This document shows, piece after piece, positions 1 through 7,582 of a DNA stretch of 64,000 bases. The notes below the pieces were generated by a model that searched no databases, had not been told where the DNA came from, and saw nothing but the letters and a program-made list of their open reading frames with translations. Made by a program: the position numbers and the translations under genes. The stretch's first letter is position 1, and each line of letters starts with the position of its first letter. Source of the DNA: Synechococcus sp. CB0101 (GTDB lineage Bacteria > Cyanobacteriota > Cyanobacteriia > PCC-6307 > Cyanobiaceae); contig NZ_CP039373.1 in NCBI RefSeq assembly GCF_000179235.2, positions 2,576,554 to 2,640,553 of the forward strand. The letters are read 5' to 3'.

Positions 1-1
1 C

Positions 2-685
2 GACATCCAGGGCATCGAGGACTTCCTCGGCGACATGGACTTCAAGGTGGCCGGCACCGAGAAGGGCATCACCGCCCTTCAGATGGACATGAAGATCACC
101 GGTCTTGAGGTGAAGACCGTGGCCGAGGCGATCAACCAGGCCCGCCCGGCCCGCCTGCACATCCTCGAGAAGATGCTCGAGGCGATCGAGAAGCCCCGTG
201 AGGTGCTGAGCCCCCACGCTCCGCGCCTGCTCAGCTTCCGCATCGATCCCGAACTGATCGGCACCGTGATCGGCCCCGGCGGCCGCACGATCAAGGGCAT
301 CACCGAGCGCACCAACACCAAGATCGACATCGAAGATGGCGGCATCGTCACGATCGCCAGCCACGACGGTGCTGCCGCTGAGGAAGCGCAGCGCATCATC
401 GAAGGCCTCACCCGCCGCGTGTCGGAAGGCGAAGTGTTCAGCGGTGCTGTCACCCGCGTGATCCCGATCGGCGCCTTCGTGGAAATCCTGCCCGGCAAGG
501 AAGGGATGATCCACATCTCCCAGCTCAGCGAGGCCCGCGTGGAGAAGGTGGAAGACGTGGTGCGCGTGGGCGATCAGGTGACCGTGCGCGTGCGCGAGAT
601 CGACAACCGCGGCCGCATCAACCTCACCCTGCGCGGCGTGCCCCAGTCGGAAGAGCCGGCAGCAGCAGTGGTTGTGGCCGAGTGA
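2..685 (+). CDS. pnp: Polyribonucleotide nucleotidyltransferase (PNPase), 3' part only
   Basis: This is the C-terminal part of PNPase, the phosphorolytic 3'-5' exoribonuclease of RNA turnover. The frame is open from base 2, so the 5' end lies outside the window. It begins in the end of the second RNase PH-like core ([12 protein letters not shown], which contains conserved metal-site Asp residues). It continues through a KH domain with the RNA-binding loop [11 protein letters not shown], then a C-terminal S1 domain ([20 protein letters not shown]). A short acidic/Ala tail ends at a TGA and is followed by a strong terminator. The domain order is diagnostic. Confidence 0.97.
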   Translation, partial: DIQGIEDFLGDMDFKVAGTEKGITALQMDMKITGLEVKTVAEAINQARPARLHILEKMLEAIEKPREVLSPHAPRLLSFRIDPELIGTVIGPGGRTIKGITERTNTKIDIEDGGIVTIASHDGAAAEEAQRIIEGLTRRVSEGEVFSGAVTRVIPIGAFVEILPGKEGMIHISQLSEARVEKVEDVVRVGDQVTVRVREIDNRGRINLTLRGVPQSEEPAAAVVVAE

Positions 686-711
686 TCCAGGGCTCAGCCC
701 CCTGAGTGATC

Positions 712-736
712 AGCCCCCGGCAACGGGGGCTTTTTC
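712..736 (+). terminator. Rho-independent terminator after pnp
   Basis: A GCCCCCG / CGGGGGC stem with a GCAA loop is followed directly by TTTTT. It lies 27 bases after the pnp stop and before the convergent cysQ. Confidence 0.9.
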
Positions 737-753
737 ATGCGCCGCCGAGCGGT

Positions 754-1674
754 TCAGACAGGGAACCCCGGATCGATCACCGCCATAGCGCCGGCAGCCT
801 TGTCACACAGCTGCTGGTGGCTGCGGCCATGGCTGGCGATTAGGCAGCCGGCCTGGCGGATGTCGCCATCGTTGTAGCTGAGGCGGCGGCCGTCGGCGTG
901 GGTGAAGGCGCCACCGGCCGCGCGAAGCACCGCCTCAGGGGCCGCCATATCCCAATCCTTCGGGGCGCTCTTACCGGAGAGCGAGATGTAGAGATCGGTT
1001 TCGCCGCGAAGGATCGTGGCCACCTTGCCGCCCACACTGCCGATCGCCTTGGTGTCGCCCAGGGCCAGGGCCTCCAGCAGCTGCTCCAGCCGTTGATCGC
1101 GGTGGTTGCGGCTCGCCACCAGCACCAAATCCCCCAGGGCTTGGCGAGGGCTCAGGCTGGCGGGACGCTGCTCGCCGGCGCGGTTCTCACACCAGGCGCG
1201 CGCCTGCGGCACCAGGCCGATCCAGAGCTCCTCCATCTCGGGCAGCAACACCACACCGAGCACCGGCTCGCCGTGATGAGCCAGGGCCAAATGTACCGCG
1301 TATTCGCCGGTGCCCTGGAGGAAATCTTTGGTGCCATCGAGTGGATCCAGGATCCAGAGCCACTCGGCATCAAGCGGTTGGCCTGCGGTGAGCTGCTCTT
1401 TGGCGGTTTCTTCACTGAGCAGGGTCCAGCCCGCATCGGGGAAGGCCTTCACCAGGCCATCGAGCAACCACTGGTTCACCGCCAGATCGGCTGCACTCAC
1501 AGGGCCTTCGCCACCCTCATCCACGCTCAGCGCCGGCGGAAAGCCGTAGGGGGGCTGCTCTCCGCGGCCATAGGCCAGCAAGATGTCGGCGGCGCCCCAG
1601 CTGAGGCGGCGCAATTCCGCCAGCAGCGCCTGCTCATCGATCCCCGGGGGCATGCAGGCGGCGGCGGGCATCAT
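754..1674 (-). CDS. cysQ: 3'(2'),5'-bisphosphate nucleotidase / inositol monophosphatase family
   Basis: This is a member of the Li+-sensitive phosphatase superfamily. CysQ hydrolyses 3'-phosphoadenosine 5'-phosphate left over from sulfate assimilation. The metal-binding motif DPLDGTKDF lies near residue 110 and the second signature KDWDMAAPEAVLRAAGG near residue 245; both Asp/Glu metal ligands are present. The length of about 300 aa is normal. The start is uncertain: two adjacent ATGs (1674, 1671) and another at 1653 are in frame. It is convergent with pnp and divergent from rsmI, whose start lies 20-24 bases away. Substrate assignment within the IMPase superfamily rests on family resemblance. 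Confidence 0.88.
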   Translation of the reverse strand: MMPAAACMPPGIDEQALLAELRRLSWGAADILLAYGRGEQPPYGFPPALSVDEGGEGPVSAADLAVNQWLLDGLVKAFPDAGWTLLSEETAKEQLTAGQPLDAEWLWILDPLDGTKDFLQGTGEYAVHLALAHHGEPVLGVVLLPEMEELWIGLVPQARAWCENRAGEQRPASLSPRQALGDLVLVASRNHRDQRLEQLLEALALGDTKAIGSVGGKVATILRGETDLYISLSGKSAPKDWDMAAPEAVLRAAGGAFTHADGRRLSYNDGDIRQAGCLIASHGRSHQQLCDKAAGAMAVIDPGFPV

Positions 1675-1697
1675 GGAGCTGGCAAAGGGGCATTGTG

Positions 1698-2555
1698 ATG
1701 CAGGGCGCCGAACCGGCTGCTGGAGTGCTCTATCTGGTGGGCACCCCCATCGGAAACGTGGGTGATCTCTCGCCCCGTGCGCGCCACGTGCTGGGTCATG
1801 TGCAGTGCATCGCCTGCGAAGACACCCGCCGCAGCGGCCTGCTCCTCCACAACCTGGGCATCAAAAGCAGGTTGGTGAGCTTCCACGAGCACAACCAGAG
1901 CAGCCGCATCCCGGAACTGCTCGCCGCCCTGGAGGCCGGCGAAGCGATTGCGGTGATCAGCGATGCCGGCCTTCCGGGCATATCCGACCCCGGTGAGGCA
2001 CTGGTGGCGGCGACACGCGCAGCGGGGCGCACGGTGATCTGCGTGCCGGGGCCTTGCGCCGTGACCACCGCCCTGGTGAGCAGCGGCCTGCCCGCAGGGC
2101 GCTTCTGTTTCGAGGGGTTTCTACCCCCCAAGGCCACACAACGGCGCAGCCGTCTACAGGAGCTAGCCGCAGAACCCCGAACCCTGGTGCTGTTCGAGGC
2201 GCCCCATCGCTTGATCAACCTGCTGGAGGATCTGCACGCAGAGCTGGGCGATCGCCCCATCGCCGTGACACGGGAGCTCACCAAACGCCATGAGCAACAG
2301 GTGGGTCCGTGCGTGTCGGCGGCACTGGAGCACTTCCGGCACAACCCTCCCCAGGGAGAATTCACGATCGTGCTGGGGGGCGCCGCCACTGAAACGGCCC
2401 CGCTGCCCAGCGAAGCCGACTTGCAAACGGCTCTGAGCGCCCTGGTGGCCTCCGGCCTGAGCCGAAGCGATGCCGCGCGGCAGCTGGCCCAGGAAACGGG
2501 CATGGCCCGCCGAGAGCTCTACGCTCTGCTCCATCGGGCTGAGGAGCCAAGCTGA
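1698..2555 (+). CDS. rsmI: 16S rRNA (cytidine(1402)-2'-O)-methyltransferase
   Basis: RsmI uses SAM to 2'-O-methylate C1402 in the decoding centre of 16S rRNA. The N-terminus carries the tetrapyrrole-methylase-fold signature LYLVGTPIGNVGDL. It is followed by EDTRRSGLLL, the HEHN motif and the glycine-rich SAM region ISDAGLPGISDPG near residue 95. At about 285 aa it is the usual size. An ATG at 1698 and a GTG at 1695 are adjacent possible starts. The stop overlaps the start of the next small gene by one base, implying translational coupling. Confidence 0.95.
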   Translation: MQGAEPAAGVLYLVGTPIGNVGDLSPRARHVLGHVQCIACEDTRRSGLLLHNLGIKSRLVSFHEHNQSSRIPELLAALEAGEAIAVISDAGLPGISDPGEALVAATRAAGRTVICVPGPCAVTTALVSSGLPAGRFCFEGFLPPKATQRRSRLQELAAEPRTLVLFEAPHRLINLLEDLHAELGDRPIAVTRELTKRHEQQVGPCVSAALEHFRHNPPQGEFTIVLGGAATETAPLPSEADLQTALSALVASGLSRSDAARQLAQETGMARRELYALLHRAEEPS

Positions 2556-2794
2556 TGCTGCTGCGCCTGCGCCTGCTGGTGGCCAGCCTTGGGGGCGGCG
2601 TACTGCTGCTGCTGATCCTGTGCCTGGGGGCCCAGAACCTCGATCAACGGGCGCGACTCAACCTGGGCTTTGGCAAAACCGCCGAACTTCCCACCGGCTT
2701 TTTGTTGGGAGTGGCGCTGGTTACCGGTGTGATCAGCGGCGGGGTCACAACTGCACTGCTGCTGCCCAGGAGCGATCAGGGCCGCAACGTATAG
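2555..2794 (+). CDS. Small two-helix membrane protein
   Basis: This is a 79-aa protein with a hydrophobic helix at about residues 6-27 and a second at about 48-68, and a short basic tail. The layout resembles LapA-type small membrane proteins, but I cannot assign a function. Its ATG shares one base with the rsmI stop, so it is probably co-translated. Its 3' end overlaps the convergent lipoprotein gene by 19 bases. Confidence 0.65.
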   Translation: MLLRLRLLVASLGGGVLLLLILCLGAQNLDQRARLNLGFGKTAELPTGFLLGVALVTGVISGGVTTALLLPRSDQGRNV

Positions 2795-3207
2795 GTGATG
2801 ACTTCACCGGGCTTGAACAACGGAAGGGTGGTGGCCAGGACTTTGTCCTGTGTGGTGAGTTCCTCCTTGCCTTCTGAGGTTTTCACGACCACAACGCCTG
2901 GAGGCTGGCTGTACTCATAGATGTTGATCTCAGTGGAGGGTTCATAGGTGCCCTTCCCCACCGTCACCACAGGCTGGGTTCCCTTGCAGCGGAACCAGGT
3001 TTCCTTAAACGAAAACTGATTCAAACCAGTGGTCACCTGCCGCACGCTGCTGTAGGCGCCCGTTGACGAGTGCCCATACCAGCGGGAGCTGCTGGTGTTG
3101 AGGGCCGTACCAGGGGGATCTGTCCTCAGGCGGCCGGGGAGGGGATCACAGCCACTGATCAGCCCAGCCAGCACCCCGGCAGCGATGAGCCACAGCCCTG
3201 AACGCAT
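2776..3207 (-). CDS. Putative lipoprotein of unknown function
   Basis: This is a 143-aa protein with an N-terminal signal sequence ending in the lipobox-like LISGC, so a lipid-anchored envelope protein is expected. The remainder looks like a small beta-rich secreted domain (many Thr/Val, KTSEGKEELTTQ). No named family is recognised. The start ATG at 3207 gives a good signal peptide (MRSGLWLIAAG). Confidence 0.7.
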   Translation of the reverse strand: MRSGLWLIAAGVLAGLISGCDPLPGRLRTDPPGTALNTSSSRWYGHSSTGAYSSVRQVTTGLNQFSFKETWFRCKGTQPVVTVGKGTYEPSTEINIYEYSQPPGVVVVKTSEGKEELTTQDKVLATTLPLFKPGEVITYTLRP

Positions 3208-3237
3208 TCGTGGAGGGAGAACTAATCCGGTCTTAGC

Positions 3238-4004
3238 TCAGTGATTCGCCAGGGCAAACAGCGTGCCCCCTTCCACCACTAGCCGGGTAATGCCCTGCGC
3301 CACCAAATAGGAGGAACGGCGTTCCAGCACCCCCGCATCCGGCACCTTGATCACCCGCTGGGTGCGGCCGCACTGGCGCTTGGCCTGGCGAGGATTCGTG
3401 AACAGCATCAAGGCTTGACGGTCCTGCTCCTCTTCGGGAAGGGAGCCCAACTCGGGGAACTCCGCCAGGGGCCGGGGCTGAAGCTCCACGGTTTTGTCCA
3501 CCAGCATGTAAACGCTGGCGGGAAGCGCTCCAGGAATCAGAGGCTGGGCCTCCAGCCGCACAGCTGGATCGGCCACAACAGCAACGGGCGCCGGGTCGTC
3601 GGCATCGTCGCTGTCGTCATCAGAACCGCTTTCGCCATCGTCGAGGCCGTCATCGCCGAAGTCATCGGCGTCATCGATCGCCAGGGTCTTCAGGTCGTCG
3701 TCGTTGCTGACCTCTTGGGTTGAGGCCACTGGCTGTGGAGGGGGCTCAGACACCGCGATGGGTTCCTCCGATGCCTCCGCAATCGGGATAGCTGCCTCCA
3801 CCTCGGCAACAGGAGCGGCCGATTTCCCCTCGACTGCCGCTTGATAGCCTCCATCTCCTTCGGATCCAGGGCTGCCTTCAGCACCCGGCTCACCGTGTTG
3901 GGGCTGCAGCCGTAGGCGGCCGCTAAAGCTTGGGCCGTTTCACCCTGGCGGTAGCGAACCACCAGCTCCTCTTTCTGGCTGTCGTTAAGCCGTGGAGCGG
4001 GCAT
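3238..4004 (-). pseudogene. HTH (Hin/transposase-like) DNA-binding protein, needs a -1 frameshift
   Basis: Two overlapping frames make one protein. The first (4004 to about 3822) encodes MPAPRLNDSQKEELVVRYRQ and the helix-turn-helix AAAYGCSPNTVSRVLKAAL, like Hin/IS helix-turn-helix domains. The second (about 3840 to 3238) encodes an Ala/Pro linker, a very acidic Asp/Ser stretch, and a globular C-terminus (PASVYMLVDKTVEL ... RQCGRTQRVIKVPD). From memory of the family, picocyanobacteria carry this as one uninterrupted gene of the same architecture. Joining the frames requires a -1 shift between 3842 and 3822. This could be a real one-base loss (for example a G missing near 3840), an assembly error, or programmed slippage. 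Function unknown, probably DNA binding. Confidence 0.7.
3822..3828 (-). other. Candidate -1 slippery heptamer GGGAAAT
   Basis: In the upstream frame the codons read AGG GGA AAT, which gives the X-XXY-YYZ heptamer G-GGA-AAT inside the region where the two frames of the HTH gene overlap. A -1 slip here joins the HTH half exactly to the C-terminal half. No convincing downstream pseudoknot was found by eye, so a plain indel remains the simpler explanation. Confidence 0.35.
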
Positions 4005-4087
4005 CTAGCCTGAATGCGCAGCACACCACCATAGAAGCCACTGGCCGCTGCGTCGCCAGGGCTCAACTGCCACAATGCCCAGCGTCA

Positions 4088-4161
4088 GCTCCCTTAGCTC
4101 AGCTGGATAGAGCAGCTGCCTTCTAAGCAGCCGGTCGATGGTTCGAATCCATCAGGGGGCG
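4088..4161 (+). tRNA. tRNA-Arg (anticodon TCT)
   Basis: A complete cloverleaf can be drawn. The acceptor is GCTCCCT / AGGGGGC with one G-T pair. The D arm is AGCTCAGCTGGATAGAGC. The anticodon arm is GCTGC-CTTCTAA-GCAGC with TCT at 4122-4124. The T arm contains GGTTCGAATCC. CCA is not encoded. The 3' half reappears in degenerate form at 7769-7812, which makes this tRNA a likely integration site or duplication boundary. Confidence 0.96.
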
Positions 4162-4207
4162 TCTAGAAAAACCAAGCTGGCATCGCAGATTGGCCGTTCA
4201 GTGCCGC

Positions 4208-4245
4208 TGACGTGGACCCTGGTGATCGGCCCAGGGTCCACGTCA
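4208..4245 (+). repeat. Perfect 15-bp inverted repeat (hairpin) downstream of tRNA-Arg
   Basis: The arms TGACGTGGACCCTGG (4208-4222) and CCAGGGTCCACGTCA (4231-4245) are perfect complements around an 8-base loop. No T-run follows, so it is not a standard terminator. It sits in the ~130-base stretch between tRNA-Arg and the first repeat/peptide unit, where no gene is seen. Confidence 0.8.
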
Positions 4246-4291
4246 AGGCTATGGACAACCAGCTGGACTCAGGAGAGGTTTGACCTCACCA

Positions 4292-4391
4292 GAAACTCCC
4301 TGAAAAGCCCCTCGCTCCTCATCTGGTAATGGGCAATCAGCCCTGCGATGGTGAATACATCGAGAGGAACACGCCTCCGACTTCACACCAA
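4292..4391 (+). repeat. Copy A of ~100-base upstream repeat
   Basis: This aligns without gaps to 4672-4771 (offset 380), with about 79 of 100 bases identical by hand count. Bases 4341-4367 are identical to 4721-4747 over 27 bases. It lies directly upstream of the first double-glycine peptide gene. Both copies contain a mini reading frame starting MVNTSRGT at the same place. In copy A it runs in frame into the peptide gene. It could be a shared 5' UTR or promoter, or the scar of a duplication. Confidence 0.85.
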
Positions 4392-4413
4392 ACGCTCAAC
4401 AAGGCCGACACCC

Positions 4414-4593
4414 ATGAGCACCAACACCACCGAACTCAAGACAAACATCACTGAACTCAAAAACAAAGAACTGGAAACTATCCAGGGCGGTCTTGGCTCC
4501 ACAATCCTGGGCTACAAAGCCGATTTTGACTCCGGGCTCTTAGGGGCTAGCAATCAAGCGCGATGTGAATATATTCAGGTAGTCTTCTCTTAG
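4414..4593 (+). CDS. Double-glycine-leader peptide 1 (bacteriocin/RiPP-like precursor)
   Basis: This is a 59-aa precursor. The ATG at 4414 gives a leader of 26 residues with ELKNKELETIQGG, matching the class II bacteriocin / C39-peptidase leader pattern (ELxxIxGG). The predicted core is 33 residues, starts LGSTILGYKADFDSG, and has one Cys. A longer in-frame start at 4348 inside the upstream repeat is possible but gives an atypical basic extension. No modification enzyme or exporter is nearby. A GG-cleaving ABC transporter elsewhere would be needed. AT content is higher than in the flanking genes. Function (antimicrobial, signalling or biofilm-type secreted peptide) is not determinable. Confidence 0.7.
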   Translation: MSTNTTELKTNITELKNKELETIQGGLGSTILGYKADFDSGLLGASNQARCEYIQVVFS

Positions 4594-4624
4594 TAGTCAC
4601 TCTGCGTAAGCGTCCGCAACAAGA

Positions 4625-4652
4625 AAAGCCCGGCTGTACAGCGGGCTTTTTT
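4625..4652 (+). terminator. Terminator after peptide 1
   Basis: A stem AAAGCCCG / CGGGCTTT with a GCTGTACAG loop is followed by a T-run. It lies about 30 bases after the peptide 1 stop and before repeat copy B, so peptide 2 probably has its own promoter. Confidence 0.85.
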
Positions 4653-4671
4653 CATGCATACTCTTTCACTC

Positions 4672-4771
4672 GAAACTCCCCGAAACCTCCCCGGCCCCTC
4701 ATCTGGCTTGTCGCAGTCAACCCTGCGATGGTGAATACATCGAGAGGGACACACCTCCGACTGCACCTCAC
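4672..4771 (+). repeat. Copy B of ~100-base upstream repeat
   Basis: This is the second copy of the element at 4292-4391, placed directly upstream of the second double-glycine peptide. Its mini frame MVNTSRGTHLRLHLTH ends at a TAA at 4776-4778, just before the AAGGAG ribosome-binding site (4777-4782) of peptide 2. The mini frame is therefore either a leader peptide or chance coding inside a regulatory repeat. Confidence 0.85.
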
Positions 4772-4790
4772 ACATTAAGGAGTTTCAATC

Positions 4791-5027
4791 ATGACTAACA
4801 AAGCAGACCGTGGTCTCAACCCTCAAACTACCGACCTCCCTCATCAACCAGTAGAGCCTTCGGATGAAGAGTTGGCTGTTGTGGCCGGTGGTTTTGACAA
4901 GGATGCATACTGGCAAGGGGTTGTTGGGCGGTTATCTGATGAAATTGAGCGCGAAACAGAAGCTAGATTAATTAAGGAAAGGATGTACAGGGGTGAGTAC
5001 GCCGCTGATTTTGATGGAGGTTCGTAA
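4791..5027 (+). CDS. Double-glycine-leader peptide 2
   Basis: This is a 78-aa precursor. The leader (about 34 residues) ends in PSDEELAVVAGG, close to the LSDEELEAVAGG motif of Nif11/NHLP-type and other double-glycine leaders. The predicted core of 44 residues begins FDKDAYWQGVVGRLSDEI. It is charged and likely helical, and contains no Cys, which argues against a lanthipeptide or disulfide product. The start is supported by AAGGAG 8 bases upstream. One 60-base line inside it is only 38% GC by hand count, well below the neighbourhood. No processing genes are adjacent. Confidence 0.72.
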   Translation: MTNKADRGLNPQTTDLPHQPVEPSDEELAVVAGGFDKDAYWQGVVGRLSDEIERETEARLIKERMYRGEYAADFDGGS

Positions 5028-5054
5028 GGTCTTGACCTTAGATCATATTCCCCC

Positions 5055-5083
5055 AGAGCCCCTGTGACCGCAGGGGCTTTCTA
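5055..5083 (+). terminator. Terminator after peptide 2
   Basis: AGCCCCTG / CAGGGGCT stem with a TGACCG loop, followed by TTTCT. It lies about 30 bases after the peptide 2 stop. Confidence 0.8.
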
Positions 5084-5213
5084 CCTCTTCAACAGCCCAC
5101 CAAGACCCCTCATTCAGTCGTCAATAACTGGCACCATTGCATCGAAATGAGCCTTGTTGGCGGGTGGCGTGACCCCCTTTGCTGGTCCAGTTCTTCTGAG
5201 AGCTGGTGGGTAG

Positions 5214-6013
5214 TCAGGCCGCTTTCCATTGCTGGATGACCTCCAGGGGCGTACGCCCCTGGAGCGCCGAATGCGGTCTGTAGGTGTTGTACTCGAGTCG
5301 GTGCTGCTCAGCCAACAGCCTGGCCTCCTGCACCGAGGTGAACATTTCGATGTTCAGGAATTCATCCCTGAACCGGCTGTTGAATGACTCCACAAATGGG
5401 TTCTCCCAGGGCGAGCCCGGTGGGATGTAAGCCGTGCTGCAGCCACTCGCAGTGCACCACTCCTGCAAGGCATTGGCGATGAACTCCGGGCCGTTATCCA
5501 TCCGCACATGCGTAGGCGGTGGATAGAGCTTGAGCAGCTCCTCGACGTGTCAATTACCTCAGCAGCCCTACAGCGTCTGCCGATCCGAATCGCCAGGCAG
5601 AGCCGGCTGTATTCGTCGATCACATTGAGGATCTTGAGGGTTCTCCCATCCATGGTCTGATCGAACTGGAAGTCGATCGCCCAGACGTGATGGGGGTATT
5701 CAGCACGCAGCAGCTCCCGTTTGTCTCCGGGAGGACGTGATCGCTTGCGCCGGCGCGGGAGGGGGCGCTGCAACCCCTCCTCCCGCCAGATCCGTTGCAC
5801 CCGTTTGTGATTGACGCTCCAGCCCTCGAGCCTGAGCCTCCGGTACACAAGCCGCCGGCCCCAGCGCACATGACGCCTGGCCAGCTCGCGGATACGGCGG
5901 CGCAGCTTCTGCTCCTCAATTGCGGTGACCGCTAACGGCCGGCGTTGGGTATTGCGGTTTTGGCCGGCCAACCGGCAAGCACGGCGCTGGGATACACGGA
6001 ATCGATCCTGCAG
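5214..6013 (-). pseudogene. IS3-type orfB transposase of element 1, split and frameshifted
   Basis: This is an rve/DDE integrase. An N-terminal HTH_21-like region (RELARRHVRWGRRLVYRRL) is followed by the catalytic core AIDFQFDQTMDGRTLKILNV with its first Asp, MDNGPEF with the second, and NSRFRDEFLNIE in the region of the catalytic Glu. One base is missing near 5545-5550: the frame changes between RCRAAEVID and EELLKLYPPP. The gene's start region is separated from it by element 2. Removing that insertion and one AACA joins 7249 to 6013 and restores AVCVLQDRFRVSQRRAC, matching the same stretch in element 2. Confidence 0.85.
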
Positions 6014-6062
6014 AACATGACGTGACCCCCTTCATTGGTCCAGGCGCAATGAGAGTGGGTGG

Positions 6063-6892
6063 TTATGCAGCAGCTGGTTGAGCTGCCTCCAGGGGCGTAC
6101 GCCCCTGGAGGGCTGAATGCGGCCTCAAGGTGTTGTACTCCCAGCGCCAGCGATCAGCCAAGGTTTGGGCCTCGCTCACGGTGGTGAACAGCTCGGTGTT
6201 CAGTAACTCATCCCTGAACCGGCTGTTGAACGACTCGGCAAACCCGTTCTGCCACGGTGATCCTGGTTCGATGTAGGCCGTGGTGGTGCCGCTGTTCTCG
6301 CTCCAGCGCTTGAGGGCGTGGGCGATGAATTCGGGCCCGTTGTCGCTGCGGATGAACGCTGGGGCTGGGTAGAGGCTGGTGAGCTCCTCCAGCACCGCCA
6401 CGACGTCTCTGGACTTGCAGCGCCTGCCCACCCGGATGGCCAGGCAGAGACGGCTGTGCTCGTCGATCACGTTGAGGAACTTGAGCCGCCGGCCATCGGC
6501 CGTGGCGTCGAATTGGAAGTCCATCGCCCAGACCTGGTGCGGGTGCTCAGCCTGGTGACGTCGCACCGAGCCGTCAGCCGGGCGTGCCCTCTTCTGCTTG
6601 CGGGGGTGGGCCGCTGCAGGTTCTCCTCGCGCCAGAGCCGGTGCACCCGCTTGTGGTTCACCGTCCAGCCTTCCCGCCGCAACAGGCGGTGGGCCATGCG
6701 CCGGCCCCAGCGGATGTGCTCAGCTGCGATTTCGCGGAGACGATGCCTCAGCTTGGCCTCCTCAAGATCGGCGACCTTGCCGACATGGCGCTGGCTGCTG
6801 CGGTGCTGGCCCACCAATCGGCAGACCCTCCGCTGGGATGCCCGGTAACGCTCCTGCAGGACTGTGACGGCCCGCCGGCGACGCTCCGGGCT
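6063..6892 (-). pseudogene. IS3-type orfB transposase of element 2, one-base frameshift
   Basis: The upstream half (SPERRRRAVTVLQERYRAS ... REENLQRPTP) and the downstream half (RRHQAEHPHQVWAMDFQFD ... LEAAQPAAA) are in different frames. The break is near 6595, where a run of C appears one base short; adding one C would read RKQKRARPADGSV and restore a full DDE integrase. The catalytic motifs MDFQFD, SDNGPEF and SFNSRFRDELLNTE are intact. In IS3 elements orfB is normally made as an OrfAB fusion by -1 slippage. The frame here lies -1 to orfA, as expected. Confidence 0.85.
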
Positions 6893-7170
6893 CAGAAGTT
6901 TCCCTCAGCGAGGTCCTTGAGCATCGCCTTGTCGAGCTCTGCTTCCGCCAGAAGCCTTTTGAGCCGGGCGTTCTCTTTCTCCAGCTGGCTGAGCCGTTTG
7001 GCCTCTTCTGCCTTCATTCCGCCGTAGAGCTGCCGCCAGCGGTGGTAGGTGGGCTGGGAGACCTCGAGAACTCGGCAGGCGTCCGCAACTGTCTGGCCCT
7101 GGGCAAGCAACTGGTCAGCCGTTTTGAGCTTGCGGATGATCTGCTCGGGTGTGTGGCGGGTTCGTTTCAT
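6892..7170 (-). CDS. IS3-type OrfA (transposase HTH subunit), element 2
   Basis: This is a 92-aa protein with an N-terminal HTH (RHTPEQIIRKLKTADQLL, VADACRVLEVSQPTYHRW) and a C-terminal leucine-zipper-like coiled coil (RLSQLEKENARLKRLLAE). It is the normal length for IS3 OrfA. The start at 7170 (MKRTRHTP) is preferred over an in-frame upstream start at 7212, because the same MKR start exists in element 1. It differs from the element 1 OrfA at 17 of 92 positions. Confidence 0.9.
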   Translation of the reverse strand: MKRTRHTPEQIIRKLKTADQLLAQGQTVADACRVLEVSQPTYHRWRQLYGGMKAEEAKRLSQLEKENARLKRLLAEAELDKAMLKDLAEGNF

Positions 7171-7303
7171 GGTGGAGTCCCCGGCCCAGTCTGGCCGGAT
7201 GAGGACTCTCATTCACCCTGGACCGATTTTTAGGGGCCACGCCAAACACACACGGCTCTGTCGCGCCGCAAGGTGCGCTTTGCAGCGCAACGTCGCTCCG
7301 GGC

Positions 7304-7582
7304 TCAGAAGTTTCCCTCGGCCAACTCCTTGAGCATCGCCTTATCCAATTCAGCATCAGCTAGAAGCCTCTTGAGGCGGGCGTTTTCCTGCTCCAATTCC
7401 TTGAGGCGTTTCGCCTCGGTGGCTTTCATCCCGCCGTCGAGCTGCTGCCATCGGTGATAGGTCGGGGCCGACACCTCCAGGGCACGACAGACATCGGCGA
7501 CGCTCTGGCCCTGGTTGAGGAGCTGCTCAGCGGTGCGCAGCTTGCGGATGACCTGCTCGGGTGTGTGGCGCTTGCGTTTCAT
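7304..7582 (-). CDS. IS3-type OrfA, element 1
   Basis: This is a 92-aa HTH plus coiled-coil protein, MKRKRHTPEQVIRKLRTAEQ to LAEGNF, co-linear with the OrfA of element 2. It is intact, but its partner orfB is interrupted 55 bases downstream by element 2 and is frameshifted, so no active transposase can be made from this copy. Confidence 0.9.
   Translation of the reverse strand: MKRKRHTPEQVIRKLRTAEQLLNQGQSVADVCRALEVSAPTYHRWQQLDGGMKATEAKRLKELEQENARLKRLLADAELDKAMLKELAEGNF

Larger units (their letters stand above)
6018..7244 (-). mobile_element. IS3-family element 2, inserted into element 1
   Basis: The element is 1,227 bp. The left end is TGACGTGACCCCCTTCATTG and the right end, read on the other strand, is TGGCGTGGCCCCTAAAAATC, both continuing into GGTCCAGG. 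The sequence AACA is found on both sides (6014-6017 and 7245-7248), a 4-bp target duplication as expected for some IS3 subgroups (IS407-like). Excision in silico restores the orfB reading of element 1, proving the order of insertion. It carries orfA and a frameshifted orfB. Confidence 0.93.

Noticed and set aside
3596-3700. Low-complexity GAC/GAT-rich repeat in the HTH gene
   Set aside because: It is explained by the acidic Asp/Ser-rich linker of the encoded protein and is not a separate DNA repeat.
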